Shown here: positions 16,045 to 25,034 of the stretch, piece by piece | Layout: each line of letters starts with the position of its first letter | Numbering within the stretch: position 1 is the first letter of the stretch | Assembly: GCF_000307875.1 (NCBI RefSeq) | Contig: NZ_AJLS01000044.1 | Span: 1-40,260, forward strand | DNA: 40,260 bases | Direction: 5' to 3' | Source: Neobacillus bataviensis LMG 21833 | GTDB taxonomy: Bacteria; Bacillota; Bacilli; Bacillales; Cytobacillaceae | The notes under the pieces: generated by a model | The model's input: only the letters and a program-made list of their open reading frames with translations | Told to the model about the DNA's origin: nothing | Database searches by the model: none | Program-made: the position numbers and the translations under genes

Positions 16045-16083
16045 CAAGAAACGCCTCCTTATCAAGTTAGGAGGCGTTTCTTG
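16045..16083. terminator. Bidirectional terminator
   Basis: A perfect 15-bp stem (CAAGAAACGCCTCCT with AGGAGGCGTTTCTTG) encloses a 9-nt loop. A/T-rich flanks on both sides suit termination of the small gene and of the facing FAD/Rieske gene. Confidence 0.8.
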
Positions 16084-16092
16084 TTTCTAGCA

Positions 16093-17619
16093 CTACTCTT
16101 CCTTCAACAAATCAAGCGCTTTTTTTGTCGGGCCTTCAATGACATCGCCGGAATAGGAGTATCGTGAGCCATGGCACGGGCAATCCCATGACTTTTCAGC
16201 GCGATTCCATTCACATTCACAGCCAAGATGGGTACAGGTGGTGTCGACTACATAAAGTTTACCGTTCTCATCTTTATAGGCACCCGCTCGTTTTCCGTTA
16301 TACATGACAACGGAGCCTTCGCCCATCTGTAAATCATCTGTGGACTTGTCTGTATACTCAAGCTTCCCTTTGATCAGATGTTTAGCAACATCTGCATTGG
16401 TTGTGACGACACTTTTTAAATTGGGATCAGCTTGGAATGCTCGTGATGGTGAATAGAGCTCCATGTATGGATTTTCCCGATCCATCACATAATCGGTTAA
16501 CAAGTGACCTGCGAGAATGCCTGTCGTCATCCCCCATTTTTTATAACCAGTAGCAATTAAAACATTCTCACGGCCTTCAGTATATTTGCCGATAAATGGC
16601 ACTTTATCTAATGTAACCATATCTTGGGCAGACCAGCGATAATGGTATTCCTTTAACCCAAAAGCCTCTTCGGCGAAAGCTTGGAGCGCTTCATAATGCT
16701 TCAACGTGTCAATGCCCTGTCCTGTTTTATGGTTTTCACCGCCGAGTATAAGCAGCTTTTCTCCATTATACGGTGTAGTGCGAATCGAGCGGGCCGGGCT
16801 GTCTGCACTGATATAGATGCCGCCTGGGTAGTCCATGTCCGTTTTTATACCGATTGCGTAGGATCTATCCGTATGCATTCTCGCAAAATACAGTCCAGGT
16901 TTATCATAAAAAGGGAAATGTGATGCAATAATCACATGCTTGCATGTCACTCTATGACCTGACTTGGTCACCACTTTTGGTTCTGAATCATCGTCCTCAA
17001 TATCTGTAGCGACCGTATTTTCATAAACAGAACAGCCTGCCTTTACGGCATCCCCTAATAGCGATTTTAAAAATTTTAGCGGATGATACTGTGCCTGATT
17101 ACGCATCAAAAGGGCGGCTTTAGCCGGGATGTTAAATGGAATTGTATCTTTTAAAATTCCGTCAATATCTAGACTTTTGTACGCTTCCCATTCCGTTTTT
17201 AATTTATCAACATACTCTTCAGTCGTGGCATAAATATATGCATCCTCTTTGCTGAAGTCGCAGTCAATCCCATTTTCCTTTACCTTACTTTCCACAAATT
17301 GAATGGAATTCATATGGGATTCAAAATAAAGCCTTGCCTTTTCTTTCCCGAAATGATTGATCAATTCATCATAAATCATTCCGTGCTGGGCGGTTAATTT
17401 AGCCGTGGTGTGTCCGGTTGTCCCGTTTAGAATACCACCGGCTTCTAAGATGGCCACCTTCAGCCCTTCCTTAGATAATAAATAGGCGGCTGTAATCCCG
17501 GTTATTCCGGCTCCGACAACCGTTACATCTACTGATAAATCCTCGTTTAATGGTTCATAAGTAGGTAATTCTATCTCTCGCCAATAGGTTTTGGGAAATT
17601 GATGCTCAGATCCACTCAT
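16093..17619 (-). CDS. yhfW: FAD-dependent oxidoreductase with C-terminal Rieske domain (YhfW-like)
   Basis: The 508-residue fusion protein has an N-terminal DAO-type FAD domain with VVGAGITGITAAYLLSKEG (about 34-52) and GTTGHTTAKLTAQHG. The C-terminal Rieske [2Fe-2S] domain has CTHLGC and CPCHGS as cluster ligands (about 460-485). B. subtilis YhfW has the same architecture and length. The Rieske cluster would take electrons from or pass them to the flavin; the amine or other substrate is unknown. ATG follows GGAGGCG. No signal peptide is evident. Confidence 0.93.
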   Translation of the reverse strand: MSGSEHQFPKTYWREIELPTYEPLNEDLSVDVTVVGAGITGITAAYLLSKEGLKVAILEAGGILNGTTGHTTAKLTAQHGMIYDELINHFGKEKARLYFESHMNSIQFVESKVKENGIDCDFSKEDAYIYATTEEYVDKLKTEWEAYKSLDIDGILKDTIPFNIPAKAALLMRNQAQYHPLKFLKSLLGDAVKAGCSVYENTVATDIEDDDSEPKVVTKSGHRVTCKHVIIASHFPFYDKPGLYFARMHTDRSYAIGIKTDMDYPGGIYISADSPARSIRTTPYNGEKLLILGGENHKTGQGIDTLKHYEALQAFAEEAFGLKEYHYRWSAQDMVTLDKVPFIGKYTEGRENVLIATGYKKWGMTTGILAGHLLTDYVMDRENPYMELYSPSRAFQADPNLKSVVTTNADVAKHLIKGKLEYTDKSTDDLQMGEGSVVMYNGKRAGAYKDENGKLYVVDTTCTHLGCECEWNRAEKSWDCPCHGSRYSYSGDVIEGPTKKALDLLKEE

Positions 17620-17715
17620 ATGTACGCCTCCAGCTTGTAAAATATTTCTCCTGTTTAATTTTTCCCAAAATGAAAAATAAATGTCATGGAGGCAAAATAT
17701 ATATTTCCGGAGCCT

Positions 17716-17741
17716 AAAAAAACCCTGTTTTTCAGGGTTTT
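17716..17741 (-). terminator. Terminator of the 47-residue membrane peptide gene
   Basis: AAAACCCTG pairs with CAGGGTTTT around TTTTT. On the minus strand a run of seven T follows. Confidence 0.8.
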
Positions 17742-17748
17742 GGCTAGA

Positions 17749-17892
17749 CTATTCCTTATCAGTTTTTATTTTATCAATTCGTACAGCATCCTCCGAATCA
17801 AGCGCCTCTCTTAAGAAATGGGAAATAACCCAGCCCACACAACCAAGACAAATCAAAAAGCCAAGAGTAATGGTGGTCCACAAAAGTGTCAT
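17749..17892 (-). CDS. 47-residue single-pass membrane peptide
   Basis: The frame starts MTLLWTTITLGFLICLGCVG and continues with a polar, acidic-basic tail ending KIKTDKE. One membrane helix spans about residues 4-25. AAGGGGGA lies about 7 nt upstream of the ATG, and a strong terminator follows at once, which together support a real gene. It is downstream of the DUF1360 gene and on the same strand. I do not recognise a family. Confidence 0.7.
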   Translation of the reverse strand: MTLLWTTITLGFLICLGCVGWVISHFLREALDSEDAVRIDKIKTDKE

Positions 17893-17982
17893 CCTTCGTC
17901 CCCCTTTAGAGAGCTTACCGGTAAAAATAAGCTTTCTAAAGGTATATGCATTAAGGGAACTAATTTTTCCTATTATCCAAAT

Positions 17983-18357
17983 TTAGTCTTTTTTCTTCAG
18001 TTCAGAATAGTAATCGACTTTCTTTATATTGACGCCGACGAAGGTTTCAATAATCGATTGGCCACCTGCGATTGAGAAAATTAATATAAACACGAACGTA
18101 ACATTAGGGAACAGCAGATAGGCTCCGCCCAAAATACAAGCACTCCAAACACCTGCACACCAATAACATTTCAACAGATAACCAAACATGGAGGCGGGAA
18201 CTTCCTTCGTCTCAGTGCCGGTATCCGTTTTTACTTGAACCTTCTTCATAAAGGGTCTACGGATAAATTCAGTAATTTTATCAAAAACGATCAAATGGGT
18301 TAAACGATAGCTTGCTAAAATTAACATAATATAGGTCATCCATGAAATGTCTTTCAC
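17983..18357 (-). CDS. DUF1360 membrane protein (YjcA-like, sporulation)
   Basis: The 124-residue protein matches DUF1360: YRLTHLIVFDKITEFIRRPFM near the N-terminus and LLKCYWCAGVWSACILGGAY, followed by a second hydrophobic segment. B. subtilis YjcA belongs to this family and is expressed in sporulation. GTG at 18357 with GGGGAGGAG 6 nt upstream is preferred over an ATG at 18438, which lies past that ribosome binding site. The 47-residue membrane peptide gene follows on the same strand. Confidence 0.82.
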   Translation of the reverse strand: MKDISWMTYIMLILASYRLTHLIVFDKITEFIRRPFMKKVQVKTDTGTETKEVPASMFGYLLKCYWCAGVWSACILGGAYLLFPNVTFVFILIFSIAGGQSIIETFVGVNIKKVDYYSELKKKD

Positions 18358-18465
18358 TTTTTGCTCCTCCCCAAAATCTGCTAATGGACAGCTAAATTTT
18401 ATTTTTTGATTCCCTGTATATTTTGAGCTTGAAATCAAAATTATATATTCGGAGGAGGCGAAAAA

Positions 18466-19077
18466 ATGAAAAAATCTTTTTGGTTTAGTTTTTTGTTTCT
18501 ACTATCTCTTTTCTGTATTCCAAGCGTCTCGTTTGCCCAACAAATTTATACCGTTCAGCCTGGGGACACTCTTTGGAAAATTGCCGTCAGGTATCAGGTC
18601 GGAATTACCGAGATCATTCAGGCCAACCAGCAATTTAAAAATCCTAACTTGATCTACCCGGGTCAAAAGGTAAACATTCCTGATTTAGGCGGGGTCAAAT
18701 CGATTGAAAATCAGGTTATTTCGTTAACGAATCAGGAGCGGGCGAAAAATGGTTTAAAACCATTCGTGGCAGACTGGGAGCTTTCACGGGTTGCCCGCTA
18801 TAAGGCAACGGACATGAGGGATAAAAATTACTTCTCCCACACAAGTCCTACCTATGGAAGTCCATTTGATATGATGAAGAGCTTTGGCATTTCCTATCGT
18901 TCAGCAGCTGAGAATATTGCCGCAGGCCAAACGACACCACAGGCAGTGGTTCAGTCGTGGATGAATAGTTCCGGTCACCGTGCGAATATCTTAAGTTCAA
19001 ATACCCGAATTGGAGTTGGTTACGCAACGGGTGGATCCTATCGTTATTATTGGGTACAGATGTTTATCTCTAAATAA
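18466..19077 (+). CDS. Secreted LysM plus CAP-domain protein (YkwD/SafA-like)
   Basis: The 203-residue protein has a signal peptide (about 1-24, ending VSFAQ), then one LysM domain (about 27-71: YTVQPGDTLWKIA ... LIYPGQKVNIP) that binds peptidoglycan. A CAP/SCP-PR1 domain follows (about 80-203) with LTNQERAKNGLKPF, HTSPTYGSPFDMM, AAENIAAGQ and SWMNSSGHRANIL. Such proteins sit in the cell wall or spore layers of bacilli; their activity is uncertain. A very strong GGAGGAGG precedes the ATG. It diverges from the DUF1360 gene. Confidence 0.92.
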   Translation: MKKSFWFSFLFLLSLFCIPSVSFAQQIYTVQPGDTLWKIAVRYQVGITEIIQANQQFKNPNLIYPGQKVNIPDLGGVKSIENQVISLTNQERAKNGLKPFVADWELSRVARYKATDMRDKNYFSHTSPTYGSPFDMMKSFGISYRSAAENIAAGQTTPQAVVQSWMNSSGHRANILSSNTRIGVGYATGGSYRYYWVQMFISK

Positions 19078-19081
19078 AGTC

Positions 19082-19124
19082 AAGGGTCAGTTTTGTAAGC
19101 ATAATGCTTATAGGGCTGACCCTT
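19082..19124. terminator. Two-tier hairpin after the CAP gene
   Basis: Outer arms AAGGGTCAG and CTGACCCTT enclose inner arms TAAGCAT and ATGCTTA. Only three T follow, so it is a possible terminator or a dispersed palindrome. It lies between the CAP gene and the lia operon. Confidence 0.55.
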
Positions 19125-19227
19125 TCTACGTCTTAAGTCCGATATAAAAATCAAGCTCTAGCGCAATTATGAAAAGCGGTGGAAAAAGGTAAGATGAAAT
19201 CAAGAAAAGAAAGGAGTGAAAAACAAA

Positions 19228-19572
19228 ATGAAAAAATTTGGTTTACTTGTAGCTGGAGGTATTGCAGCTGTCATCTTACTTTCAACAATTGGCCCAATGG
19301 TGGGGTTACTTGTCAGCCTAGTGCTCCTGTATTTCATCTTCAAACAATTTTTAAAAGCTGAATCTACAGGCGGGAAAATTGGTCTTGGGATCATCGGTTT
19401 CATAGTTCTCATGGCCTCTATCCATAACGCACCAGCGATTATTGGTGTTGCAGCAGCTTATGTGCTTTACCTGGTTTATAAAAAATGGAACGAGAACAAA
19501 CACACGAAAATCAAGGAAGAATCTGACCCATTTATCAATTTTGAAAAACAATGGAATGAATTAAAAAATTAG
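19228..19572 (+). CDS. liaI: LiaI-like small membrane protein
   Basis: The 114-residue protein has two to three membrane segments (about 4-40 and 52-80), followed by a charged cytoplasmic tail ending EKQWNELKN. Its place in front of liaH and the three regulatory genes identifies it as LiaI. In B. subtilis LiaI anchors LiaH at the membrane under cell-wall antibiotic stress. ATG at 19228 follows AAGGAG by 11 nt; a GTG at 19216 overlaps that site. The sequence of LiaI is poorly conserved, so the name rests partly on context. Confidence 0.8.
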   Translation: MKKFGLLVAGGIAAVILLSTIGPMVGLLVSLVLLYFIFKQFLKAESTGGKIGLGIIGFIVLMASIHNAPAIIGVAAAYVLYLVYKKWNENKHTKIKEESDPFINFEKQWNELKN

Positions 19573-19595
19573 TAAAATAAAAGGAGAGAATAACC

Positions 19596-20240
19596 ATGAC
19601 AAACTTATTTACACGACTAAAAAACACGATTACAGCGGATCTGCACGAGGCAATGGATCAAAAAGAAAAGAAAAATCCAATTGCCTTACTTAATCAATAC
19701 CTTCGCCAATGTGAGCAGGAAACAGAGAAGGTAAGGAAGCTATTAGAACGTCAATATACATTGAAGGATGAATTTACGAGAGAATATCATCAAGCAATGG
19801 AATTAGCTGAAAAAAGAAAGTATCAAGCAGAAGTTGCTTCTAAAGCGGGGGAAACAGAGCTTTATCAATTCGCTTCAGCGGAACATCAGCAATATGCAGA
19901 CCGCGCCAGCCGTTTAAGTGCATCGCTTGAACAGGTAATAGAGCAGCTTGGGGATTTAGAAAGAAAATATGAAGAAATGAAGCACAAACTAAAAGATATG
20001 CATCTTCGCCGGATGGATTTGATGGGCCGTGAAAATGTCACGCGTGCCAACATTCGGATCAACCAAGTGCTTGATTCCAATACGTATTCAGACAAATCCT
20101 ACTCAAAATTTAAGGATATTGAAAACTACCTGGATCGCTTAGAGCATCAAGTGAACAGCTCTTTTTACCGCAATACCATTGATTCCAGGATTGCCCAAAT
20201 AGAAAAAGAAATGAAATTAGAAGAAAGCAAGTCCATTTAA
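19596..20240 (+). CDS. liaH: PspA/IM30 family envelope-stress protein LiaH
   Basis: The 214-residue protein is almost wholly alpha-helical coiled coil with high Glu, Lys and Gln content, from MTNLFTRLKNTITADLHEAMDQ to EKEMKLEESKSI. The PspA fold is recognisable in the N-terminal amphipathic helix and in KKNPIALLNQYLRQCEQE. LiaH assembles into large oligomers on the membrane and stabilises it during bacitracin-type stress. It starts 23 nt after liaI with AAAAGGAGAG, so it is co-transcribed. A terminator hairpin separates it from liaF. Confidence 0.93.
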   Translation: MTNLFTRLKNTITADLHEAMDQKEKKNPIALLNQYLRQCEQETEKVRKLLERQYTLKDEFTREYHQAMELAEKRKYQAEVASKAGETELYQFASAEHQQYADRASRLSASLEQVIEQLGDLERKYEEMKHKLKDMHLRRMDLMGRENVTRANIRINQVLDSNTYSDKSYSKFKDIENYLDRLEHQVNSSFYRNTIDSRIAQIEKEMKLEESKSI

Positions 20241-20258
20241 TAACAAATATGGTATGCT

Positions 20259-20285
20259 AAAAAGGCGTGGTTTGTACGCCTTTTT
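20259..20285 (+). terminator. Internal terminator between liaH and liaF
   Basis: AAAAAGGCGT pairs with ACGCCTTTTT across 7 nt, and the T-run forms part of the stem. A leaky terminator here would let liaI-liaH be made in excess over liaF-liaS-liaR, as happens in B. subtilis. Confidence 0.75.
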
Positions 20286-20317
20286 GGCAATAAAAAAATT
20301 AAAGGGAGGGTGGGCCG

Positions 20318-21052
20318 ATGTTTAAAAATACAAAAAATGATTACGTTGGATGGCTGGTTATAATCGGTATTGTCATTCTGCTCCTAGAGATTTTATTTTT
20401 TAACAGAGGGCTTATATTCTCTCTTTTTATTTCAGGCGGAATGATTTATCTTGGCCGTAAAAAGACAGGGAAAAAATTAGGGAAACTCCTTTTTATCGGC
20501 GGGATTATTTTCTTTGTTCTCAGCATCGTTAATATGATGACGTTCAAATTTTTATTGTTAGCCATATTACTGCACTTTTTCATTCAGTTTTTAACTTCTA
20601 AAAAGCAGCCCCAAAAGATTTCACCTGATGTAGTCGTGCCAGAACCAGCTCAGCAAGAAGAAACCTTGATTAAATCGGAACCGTTGTTTGGCAATATTTT
20701 CATAGGGCAACAAAAAACGCCTGTTAGTGTTTATGATTGGAAGGATATCAACATTCAAACGGGGATTGGTGATACCATCATTGATCTCAGTTTTACGATG
20801 CTGCCAAAAGGGGAAACAGTGATTTTTATTCGAAATATCATTGGCAATATCCAGATTCTTGTCCCATATGAGATTGATGTTAGTATCCATCATTCTGGTG
20901 TGGTAGGATCGACAACGGTGTTTGGAAATCATGAATCAAAGATATTTAATCAGGTGTTCCAGTTGAAAACACCAGGCTATGACCAATCAGAACAAAAAGT
21001 GAAGATTTTCACTTCACTCGTTGTGGGAAATTTAGAGGTGAGCCGGATATGA
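20318..21052 (+). CDS. liaF: LiaF, membrane inhibitor of LiaR signalling
   Basis: The 244-residue protein has three to four N-terminal membrane segments (about 10-95) and a C-terminal soluble beta domain with GNIFIGQQ, IGDTIIDLSFTMLPKGETVIFIRNIIGNIQILVP and [12 protein letters not shown]. This is the repeated GN/GD-strand pattern of LiaF/VraT proteins. LiaF keeps the LiaR pathway off without stress. The stop overlaps the liaS start (ATGA), so the two are translationally coupled. AAAGGGAGGG is a very strong ribosome binding site. Confidence 0.93.
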   Translation: MFKNTKNDYVGWLVIIGIVILLLEILFFNRGLIFSLFISGGMIYLGRKKTGKKLGKLLFIGGIIFFVLSIVNMMTFKFLLLAILLHFFIQFLTSKKQPQKISPDVVVPEPAQQEETLIKSEPLFGNIFIGQQKTPVSVYDWKDINIQTGIGDTIIDLSFTMLPKGETVIFIRNIIGNIQILVPYEIDVSIHHSGVVGSTTVFGNHESKIFNQVFQLKTPGYDQSEQKVKIFTSLVVGNLEVSRI

Positions 21053-22098
21053 GTACGACGGGGCGTCAAATTGTCTGGAGCGTCGGCTTCGCCTTCCTCA
21101 TCGCGATTGTTATTGGAGTAGTCTTTATTTTTGTGTTCCCATTAAACAACTGGTCAGAATTATGGAATGAGCATTTCATGGATATTCCAATTATTATTTT
21201 TGTTCCCGCTTTTAGCATTGCAATAGGAATTCTATTGGGTGGGGCACAAGGCTTTTTTTGGCGAAAACAATTTCTCTCAATTGAACACTCTTTGCATCAA
21301 TTAGAAGAAGGACGGCAGTTGGAAGTGAAAGAGAAGCCTCCCGTCACGGAAATGCAAGTGATTGCCGAGCGGATTGATAAAATTGGCAAACAAATGTCAG
21401 AACAGGCGAAGCTCTCACAACGTTTAGCAACGGAAAAGGTAGAGGATCAAGAAGCAAGAATTCAAGAAATTATCGAGCAGGAACGGAACCGTCTCGCTCG
21501 TGAGCTGCATGATTCTGTGAGCCAGCAATTATTTGCCGCATCGATGATGATGTCAGCAATTAATGAAACTAGAGGGCAGTCAGAGAATGATTGTGAAGCC
21601 AAACAATTAAAGCTAGTAGAAGAGATGATTCACCAATCCCAGCTTGAAATGCGGGCATTGCTTTTACACTTACGTCCGGTTGCCTTAAAGAATAAAACGC
21701 TGCAAGAAGGAATTGAAGAGCTGTTAATCGAATTATCTCAAAAGGTAACTATGGATATAAAATGGAAGGTCGAAGCTTTTCCGTTAGATAAAGGGGTAGA
21801 AGATCATCTTTTCCGTATTTTGCAAGAGTCCGTCTCAAATACCTTAAGGCATTCGAAGGCAAATAAGCTCGAGGTGCTTATGGTTAAACGGGATGATCTT
21901 GTCATCTTAAGGATTGTCGATGATGGGATTGGCTTTGAGGTAAATGAAATGAAAGCGGGTTCCTACGGGATGCAAAATATGCACGAGCGCGCTGTTGAAG
22001 TAGGCGGTACATTAAAGGTAATTAGTGTTAAAAATAAAGGAACAAGGCTGGAAGTGAAAGTTCCGGTGATGATTAATGGAGAGGGTGCCAATGATTAG
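21049..22098 (+). CDS. liaS: LiaS sensor histidine kinase
   Basis: The 349-residue kinase has two membrane helices (about 9-30 and 44-68) and almost no extracellular loop, the intramembrane-sensing layout. A linker coiled coil follows, then a HisKA_3 dimer domain with the phospho-acceptor in [13 protein letters not shown] (H154) and a C-terminal ATPase domain with [17 protein letters not shown] and IVDDGIGFE. It senses cell-wall stress through LiaF and phosphorylates LiaR. The gene overlaps liaF by 4 nt and liaR by 8 nt. Confidence 0.95.
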   Translation: MSTTGRQIVWSVGFAFLIAIVIGVVFIFVFPLNNWSELWNEHFMDIPIIIFVPAFSIAIGILLGGAQGFFWRKQFLSIEHSLHQLEEGRQLEVKEKPPVTEMQVIAERIDKIGKQMSEQAKLSQRLATEKVEDQEARIQEIIEQERNRLARELHDSVSQQLFAASMMMSAINETRGQSENDCEAKQLKLVEEMIHQSQLEMRALLLHLRPVALKNKTLQEGIEELLIELSQKVTMDIKWKVEAFPLDKGVEDHLFRILQESVSNTLRHSKANKLEVLMVKRDDLVILRIVDDGIGFEVNEMKAGSYGMQNMHERAVEVGGTLKVISVKNKGTRLEVKVPVMINGEGAND

Positions 22099-22723
22099 AG
22101 TCGTATTTGTTGATGACCATGAGATGGTGAGGATTGGTGTGTCCTCCTATTTATCGGCGCAGCCGGATATAGAGGTTGTAGGGGAAGCGGCTGATGGAAG
22201 AAAAGGGGTAGAACTTGTACTTGAACTTCGTCCTGATATCATTCTCATGGACTTAGTGATGAAGGAAATGGATGGGATTGAAGCAACAAGGCAGATTATT
22301 GAACAATGGCCTGAAGCAAAGGTCATAATCGTAACAAGCTTTTTGGATGATGAAAAGGTCTATCCTGCGCTTGAAGCCGGAGCAACCAGCTATATGCTGA
22401 AAACGTCTAAAGCAGGTGAAATCGCCAACGCTGTCCGCGCTACATACCATGGGCAATCCGTCCTTGAACCGGAAGTGACTGGAAAAATGATGGTGAAAAT
22501 GCGCCAAAAGAATACACATCTGCCACATGAAGATCTAACAAGCAGAGAACTGGAAATATTACTCCTAATGGCCCAGGGCAAAACCAACCAGGACATTGCC
22601 GACGAATTATTCATCGCTCTGAAAACCGTCAAAACCCATGTAAGCAATATTTTAAGCAAGCTAAGCGTCCAAGACCGCACACAAGCGGTGATCTATGCGT
22701 TTAAACATTCGTTAATAAAATAA
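22091..22723 (+). CDS. liaR: LiaR response regulator
   Basis: The 210-residue NarL/FixJ-type regulator has an N-terminal receiver with VDDHEM and phospho-acceptor D54 ([14 protein letters not shown]), switch residues TS and K (TSFLDD, MLKTSK), and a C-terminal LuxR-type helix-turn-helix ([34 protein letters not shown]). It drives the liaI promoter when phosphorylated by LiaS. ATG at 22091 with GGAGAGGGTG is preferred to ATG 22076, which overlaps that site. No operator was assigned with confidence in front of liaI. Confidence 0.95.
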   Translation: MIRVVFVDDHEMVRIGVSSYLSAQPDIEVVGEAADGRKGVELVLELRPDIILMDLVMKEMDGIEATRQIIEQWPEAKVIIVTSFLDDEKVYPALEAGATSYMLKTSKAGEIANAVRATYHGQSVLEPEVTGKMMVKMRQKNTHLPHEDLTSRELEILLLMAQGKTNQDIADELFIALKTVKTHVSNILSKLSVQDRTQAVIYAFKHSLIK

Positions 22724-22731
22724 ACCCTTTG

Positions 22732-22770
22732 AACCTTCCATACGAAAATTAGGAAGGTTTTTATTTTTTT
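22732..22770 (+). terminator. Terminator of the lia operon
   Basis: AACCTTCC pairs with GGAAGGTT across 12 nt and is followed by TTTATTTTTTTT. Confidence 0.85.
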
Positions 22771-22779
22771 TAAAAGTAA

Positions 22780-22829
22780 TTGAAAATCCTTCTCAATTAC
22801 TGTTATTATAGATAATGAAAATCATTATC
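22780..22829 (+). promoter_or_regulatory. Promoter and Fur box of the efe iron-uptake operon
   Basis: TTGAAA (22780-22785), an 18-nt spacer and TATTAT (22804-22809) form a promoter. GATAATGAAAATCATTATC (22811-22829) matches the 19-bp Fur consensus at 18 positions and covers the expected start point. Iron-loaded Fur should therefore block transcription of efeO-efeB-efeU. Confidence 0.9.
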
Positions 22830-22861
22830 AATAATAACCTAATTGGGGGAACTAAATACAT

Positions 22862-23710
22862 ATGAAACTATTTAAAGTATCTGGAATTTTATTATTATCT
22901 AGCAGTCTTTTATTTGGATGTTCCAATACAGATAAAGCGGCATCAACAGAAAAGGCGAAAGAGGCAAAGAATTCGGTATCAGAAGCACTTAAAGGGATAA
23001 CAGATGAATACCGTACGTATGCCATTGGTGAAATTGAGGAGTTTGTAAAAGCAACAGAAGCATTTACAACTGCAGTGAAGAATGGGGATATCGAGCAAGC
23101 CAAGGCGCTTTATGGACCGGCACGGATGTACTATGAGCGGGCAGAACCAATCGCAGAAGTTTTCGGCGATCTTGATCCGAAAATTGATGCCCGCGAAGGT
23201 GATGTCCCTGAAGCAGAATGGGGCGGCTACCACCGGATCGAAAAGGGATTATGGATTGAAAACACAACAAAGGGATATGAACAATATGCTGACCAGCTGA
23301 TGAAAGATGTAAATCTTTTAAGAGCGAAGGTAGATACGGTTGAAGTTACACCGGATTTGTTAATCACAGGGGCAGTGGATCTCTTAAATGAGGTATCAAC
23401 TTCTAAAGTGACGGGTGAAGAGGATCGTTATTCCCATACGGATTTATATGATTTCGCAGCAAACGTAGAGGGCGCAGAAAAAATTTATCAGTTGTTAAAT
23501 CCAGAATTAAAGAAAAAAGATAAAGAGCTTTCTAAGGAAATTCAGACCCGTTTTGATGAGATTTATAGTTTGCTAAACAAGCATAAAGATGGTGCCGGCT
23601 ACAAGGTTTATACAGAATTAACAAAGGAACAAGTGAAGGAGCTTAGCCAAGCAATTGATGCACTAGCAGAACCTCTATCACAAATTGGAATGGTAACGGA
23701 GGCGTCTTAA
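22862..23710 (+). CDS. efeO: Iron-uptake lipoprotein EfeO/EfeM (M75/imelysin family)
   Basis: The 282-residue lipoprotein has a signal peptide with lipobox LLFGC (C20). The EfeO M75 domain contains the HxxE-type metal motif HRIEKGLW (H124), and the early segment EEFVKATEAFTTAVKNGDIEQAKALYGPARMYYERAEPIAE is split by the conserved YGPAR. It binds ferrous or ferric iron outside the membrane and hands it to EfeU. The cupredoxin domain found in some EfeO proteins is absent, as in other bacilli. It is the first gene behind the Fur box and ends next to efeB. Confidence 0.93.
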   Translation: MKLFKVSGILLLSSSLLFGCSNTDKAASTEKAKEAKNSVSEALKGITDEYRTYAIGEIEEFVKATEAFTTAVKNGDIEQAKALYGPARMYYERAEPIAEVFGDLDPKIDAREGDVPEAEWGGYHRIEKGLWIENTTKGYEQYADQLMKDVNLLRAKVDTVEVTPDLLITGAVDLLNEVSTSKVTGEEDRYSHTDLYDFAANVEGAEKIYQLLNPELKKKDKELSKEIQTRFDEIYSLLNKHKDGAGYKVYTELTKEQVKELSQAIDALAEPLSQIGMVTEAS

Positions 23711-25003
23711 TTGACAAAGAAAATGAACACCCCAGAAGATTCAACACTGAATGGCACAAAAATTTCAAGGAGAAATATCCTAAAAACTGCCGGTGTCGGC
23801 GGTGTAGGTGTGATCCTTGGTGCATCGGGACTCGGGGGATTACTTTCACTTAAAGAAGGGAAAGCGGCCTCCTCGGAAACGAAGGAAATCATACCATTTT
23901 ATGACAAACACCAAGGTGGAATCACTACAAAAACTCAGAATCATATTTATTTTGTTTCCTTAGATGTGACAACCTCCAAAAAAGAGGAACTAGTGAAGCT
24001 ATTCAAGGATTGGACGAAGGCGGCAGCATTGTTAACAGAAGGAAAGGCTGTTGGTCCGCTTTCAAGCAATGAATTTCTCCCGCCAAAGGATACAGGTGAA
24101 GCGGCGGGTTTATCACCATCTAATTTAACAATTACCTTTGGTGTTGGCCCCAGTCTTTTTGTGAAAGACAATCAGGATCGCTTTGGACTAAAACAAAAGC
24201 AGTCAAAGGAATTAGTCGATCTTCCTAAATTTCCACTTGATGCATTAGAAGAGGCATGGACTGGTGGCGATATTTGTATCCAAGCATGTGCAGATGATTT
24301 GCAAGTGGCATTCCACGCGGTAAGAAACTTGATTCGAATTGCCAGAGGTAAAGCGGCATTGCACTGGGCACAAACAGGATTTCAGCGAACCAAACAGTCA
24401 GATCCGAAAAATGAAACGCCGAGGAATCTCTTTGGATTCAAGGACGGGACTGCTAATCCGGATGTAAACAGCGAAAAACAAATGAACGAGACTGTCTGGG
24501 TGCAGCCGGGAGATGGCCCTAATTGGCTCGTTAATGGCAGCTATCTCGTTGTCCGCCGGATTCAAATGTTTATCGAGGTTTGGGACAGGACGAATTTAAG
24601 GGAACAAGAAAACACATTTGGAAGATACCGTGACAGCGGTGCGCCATTAGGACAAAAAGATGAATTTGAGCGATTAGATTTAGAGAAGAAAAATGAACAA
24701 GGTGAATACAGCATTCCTGTTGATTCACATACGAGGCAGTCACATGGAGATGGTTCTCAAAAAATTCTGCGCCGGGCCTATTCCTATTCTGACGGTATGG
24801 ATATGAAAACAGGAAGCTTTGATGCAGGCTTGCTATTCCTATGCTTCCAGCGGACACCGAGTAAACAATTTATTCCCATCCAAAATAGGTTAGCTAAAAT
24901 GGATAAACTAAATGAATATACATCACACAGAGGAAGTGCTATTTTTGCTTGTTTACCGGGAGCAAAACAAGGCGGATTTATAGGAGAGACACTTTTTAAC
25001 TAA
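23711..25003 (+). CDS. efeB: EfeB, Tat-exported DyP-type haem peroxidase
   Basis: The 430-residue protein has a twin-arginine signal (SRRNILKTAG at 19-28 followed by a hydrophobic stretch). The DyP catalytic GFKDGTANP (D245) and the haem-ligand region SHTRQSHGDG (H340, H345), then LRRAYSYSDG, are present. It is thought to oxidise ferrous iron or act on haem at the cell surface during iron import. It starts at TTG 23711, 9 nt after GGAGG and only 1 nt after the efeO stop, so the two are coupled. An ATG 12 nt downstream is too far from the ribosome binding site. Confidence 0.94.
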   Translation: MTKKMNTPEDSTLNGTKISRRNILKTAGVGGVGVILGASGLGGLLSLKEGKAASSETKEIIPFYDKHQGGITTKTQNHIYFVSLDVTTSKKEELVKLFKDWTKAAALLTEGKAVGPLSSNEFLPPKDTGEAAGLSPSNLTITFGVGPSLFVKDNQDRFGLKQKQSKELVDLPKFPLDALEEAWTGGDICIQACADDLQVAFHAVRNLIRIARGKAALHWAQTGFQRTKQSDPKNETPRNLFGFKDGTANPDVNSEKQMNETVWVQPGDGPNWLVNGSYLVVRRIQMFIEVWDRTNLREQENTFGRYRDSGAPLGQKDEFERLDLEKKNEQGEYSIPVDSHTRQSHGDGSQKILRRAYSYSDGMDMKTGSFDAGLLFLCFQRTPSKQFIPIQNRLAKMDKLNEYTSHRGSAIFACLPGAKQGGFIGETLFN

Positions 25004-25034
25004 CGGTTTCCCTTTTTACAGAGGAGAGAGATAG

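Noticed and set aside
19125..19215. LiaR operator in front of liaI
   Set aside because: A TTAAGTCCGATAT stretch was noted, but I could not match it with confidence to a LiaR consensus, so it was not annotated.
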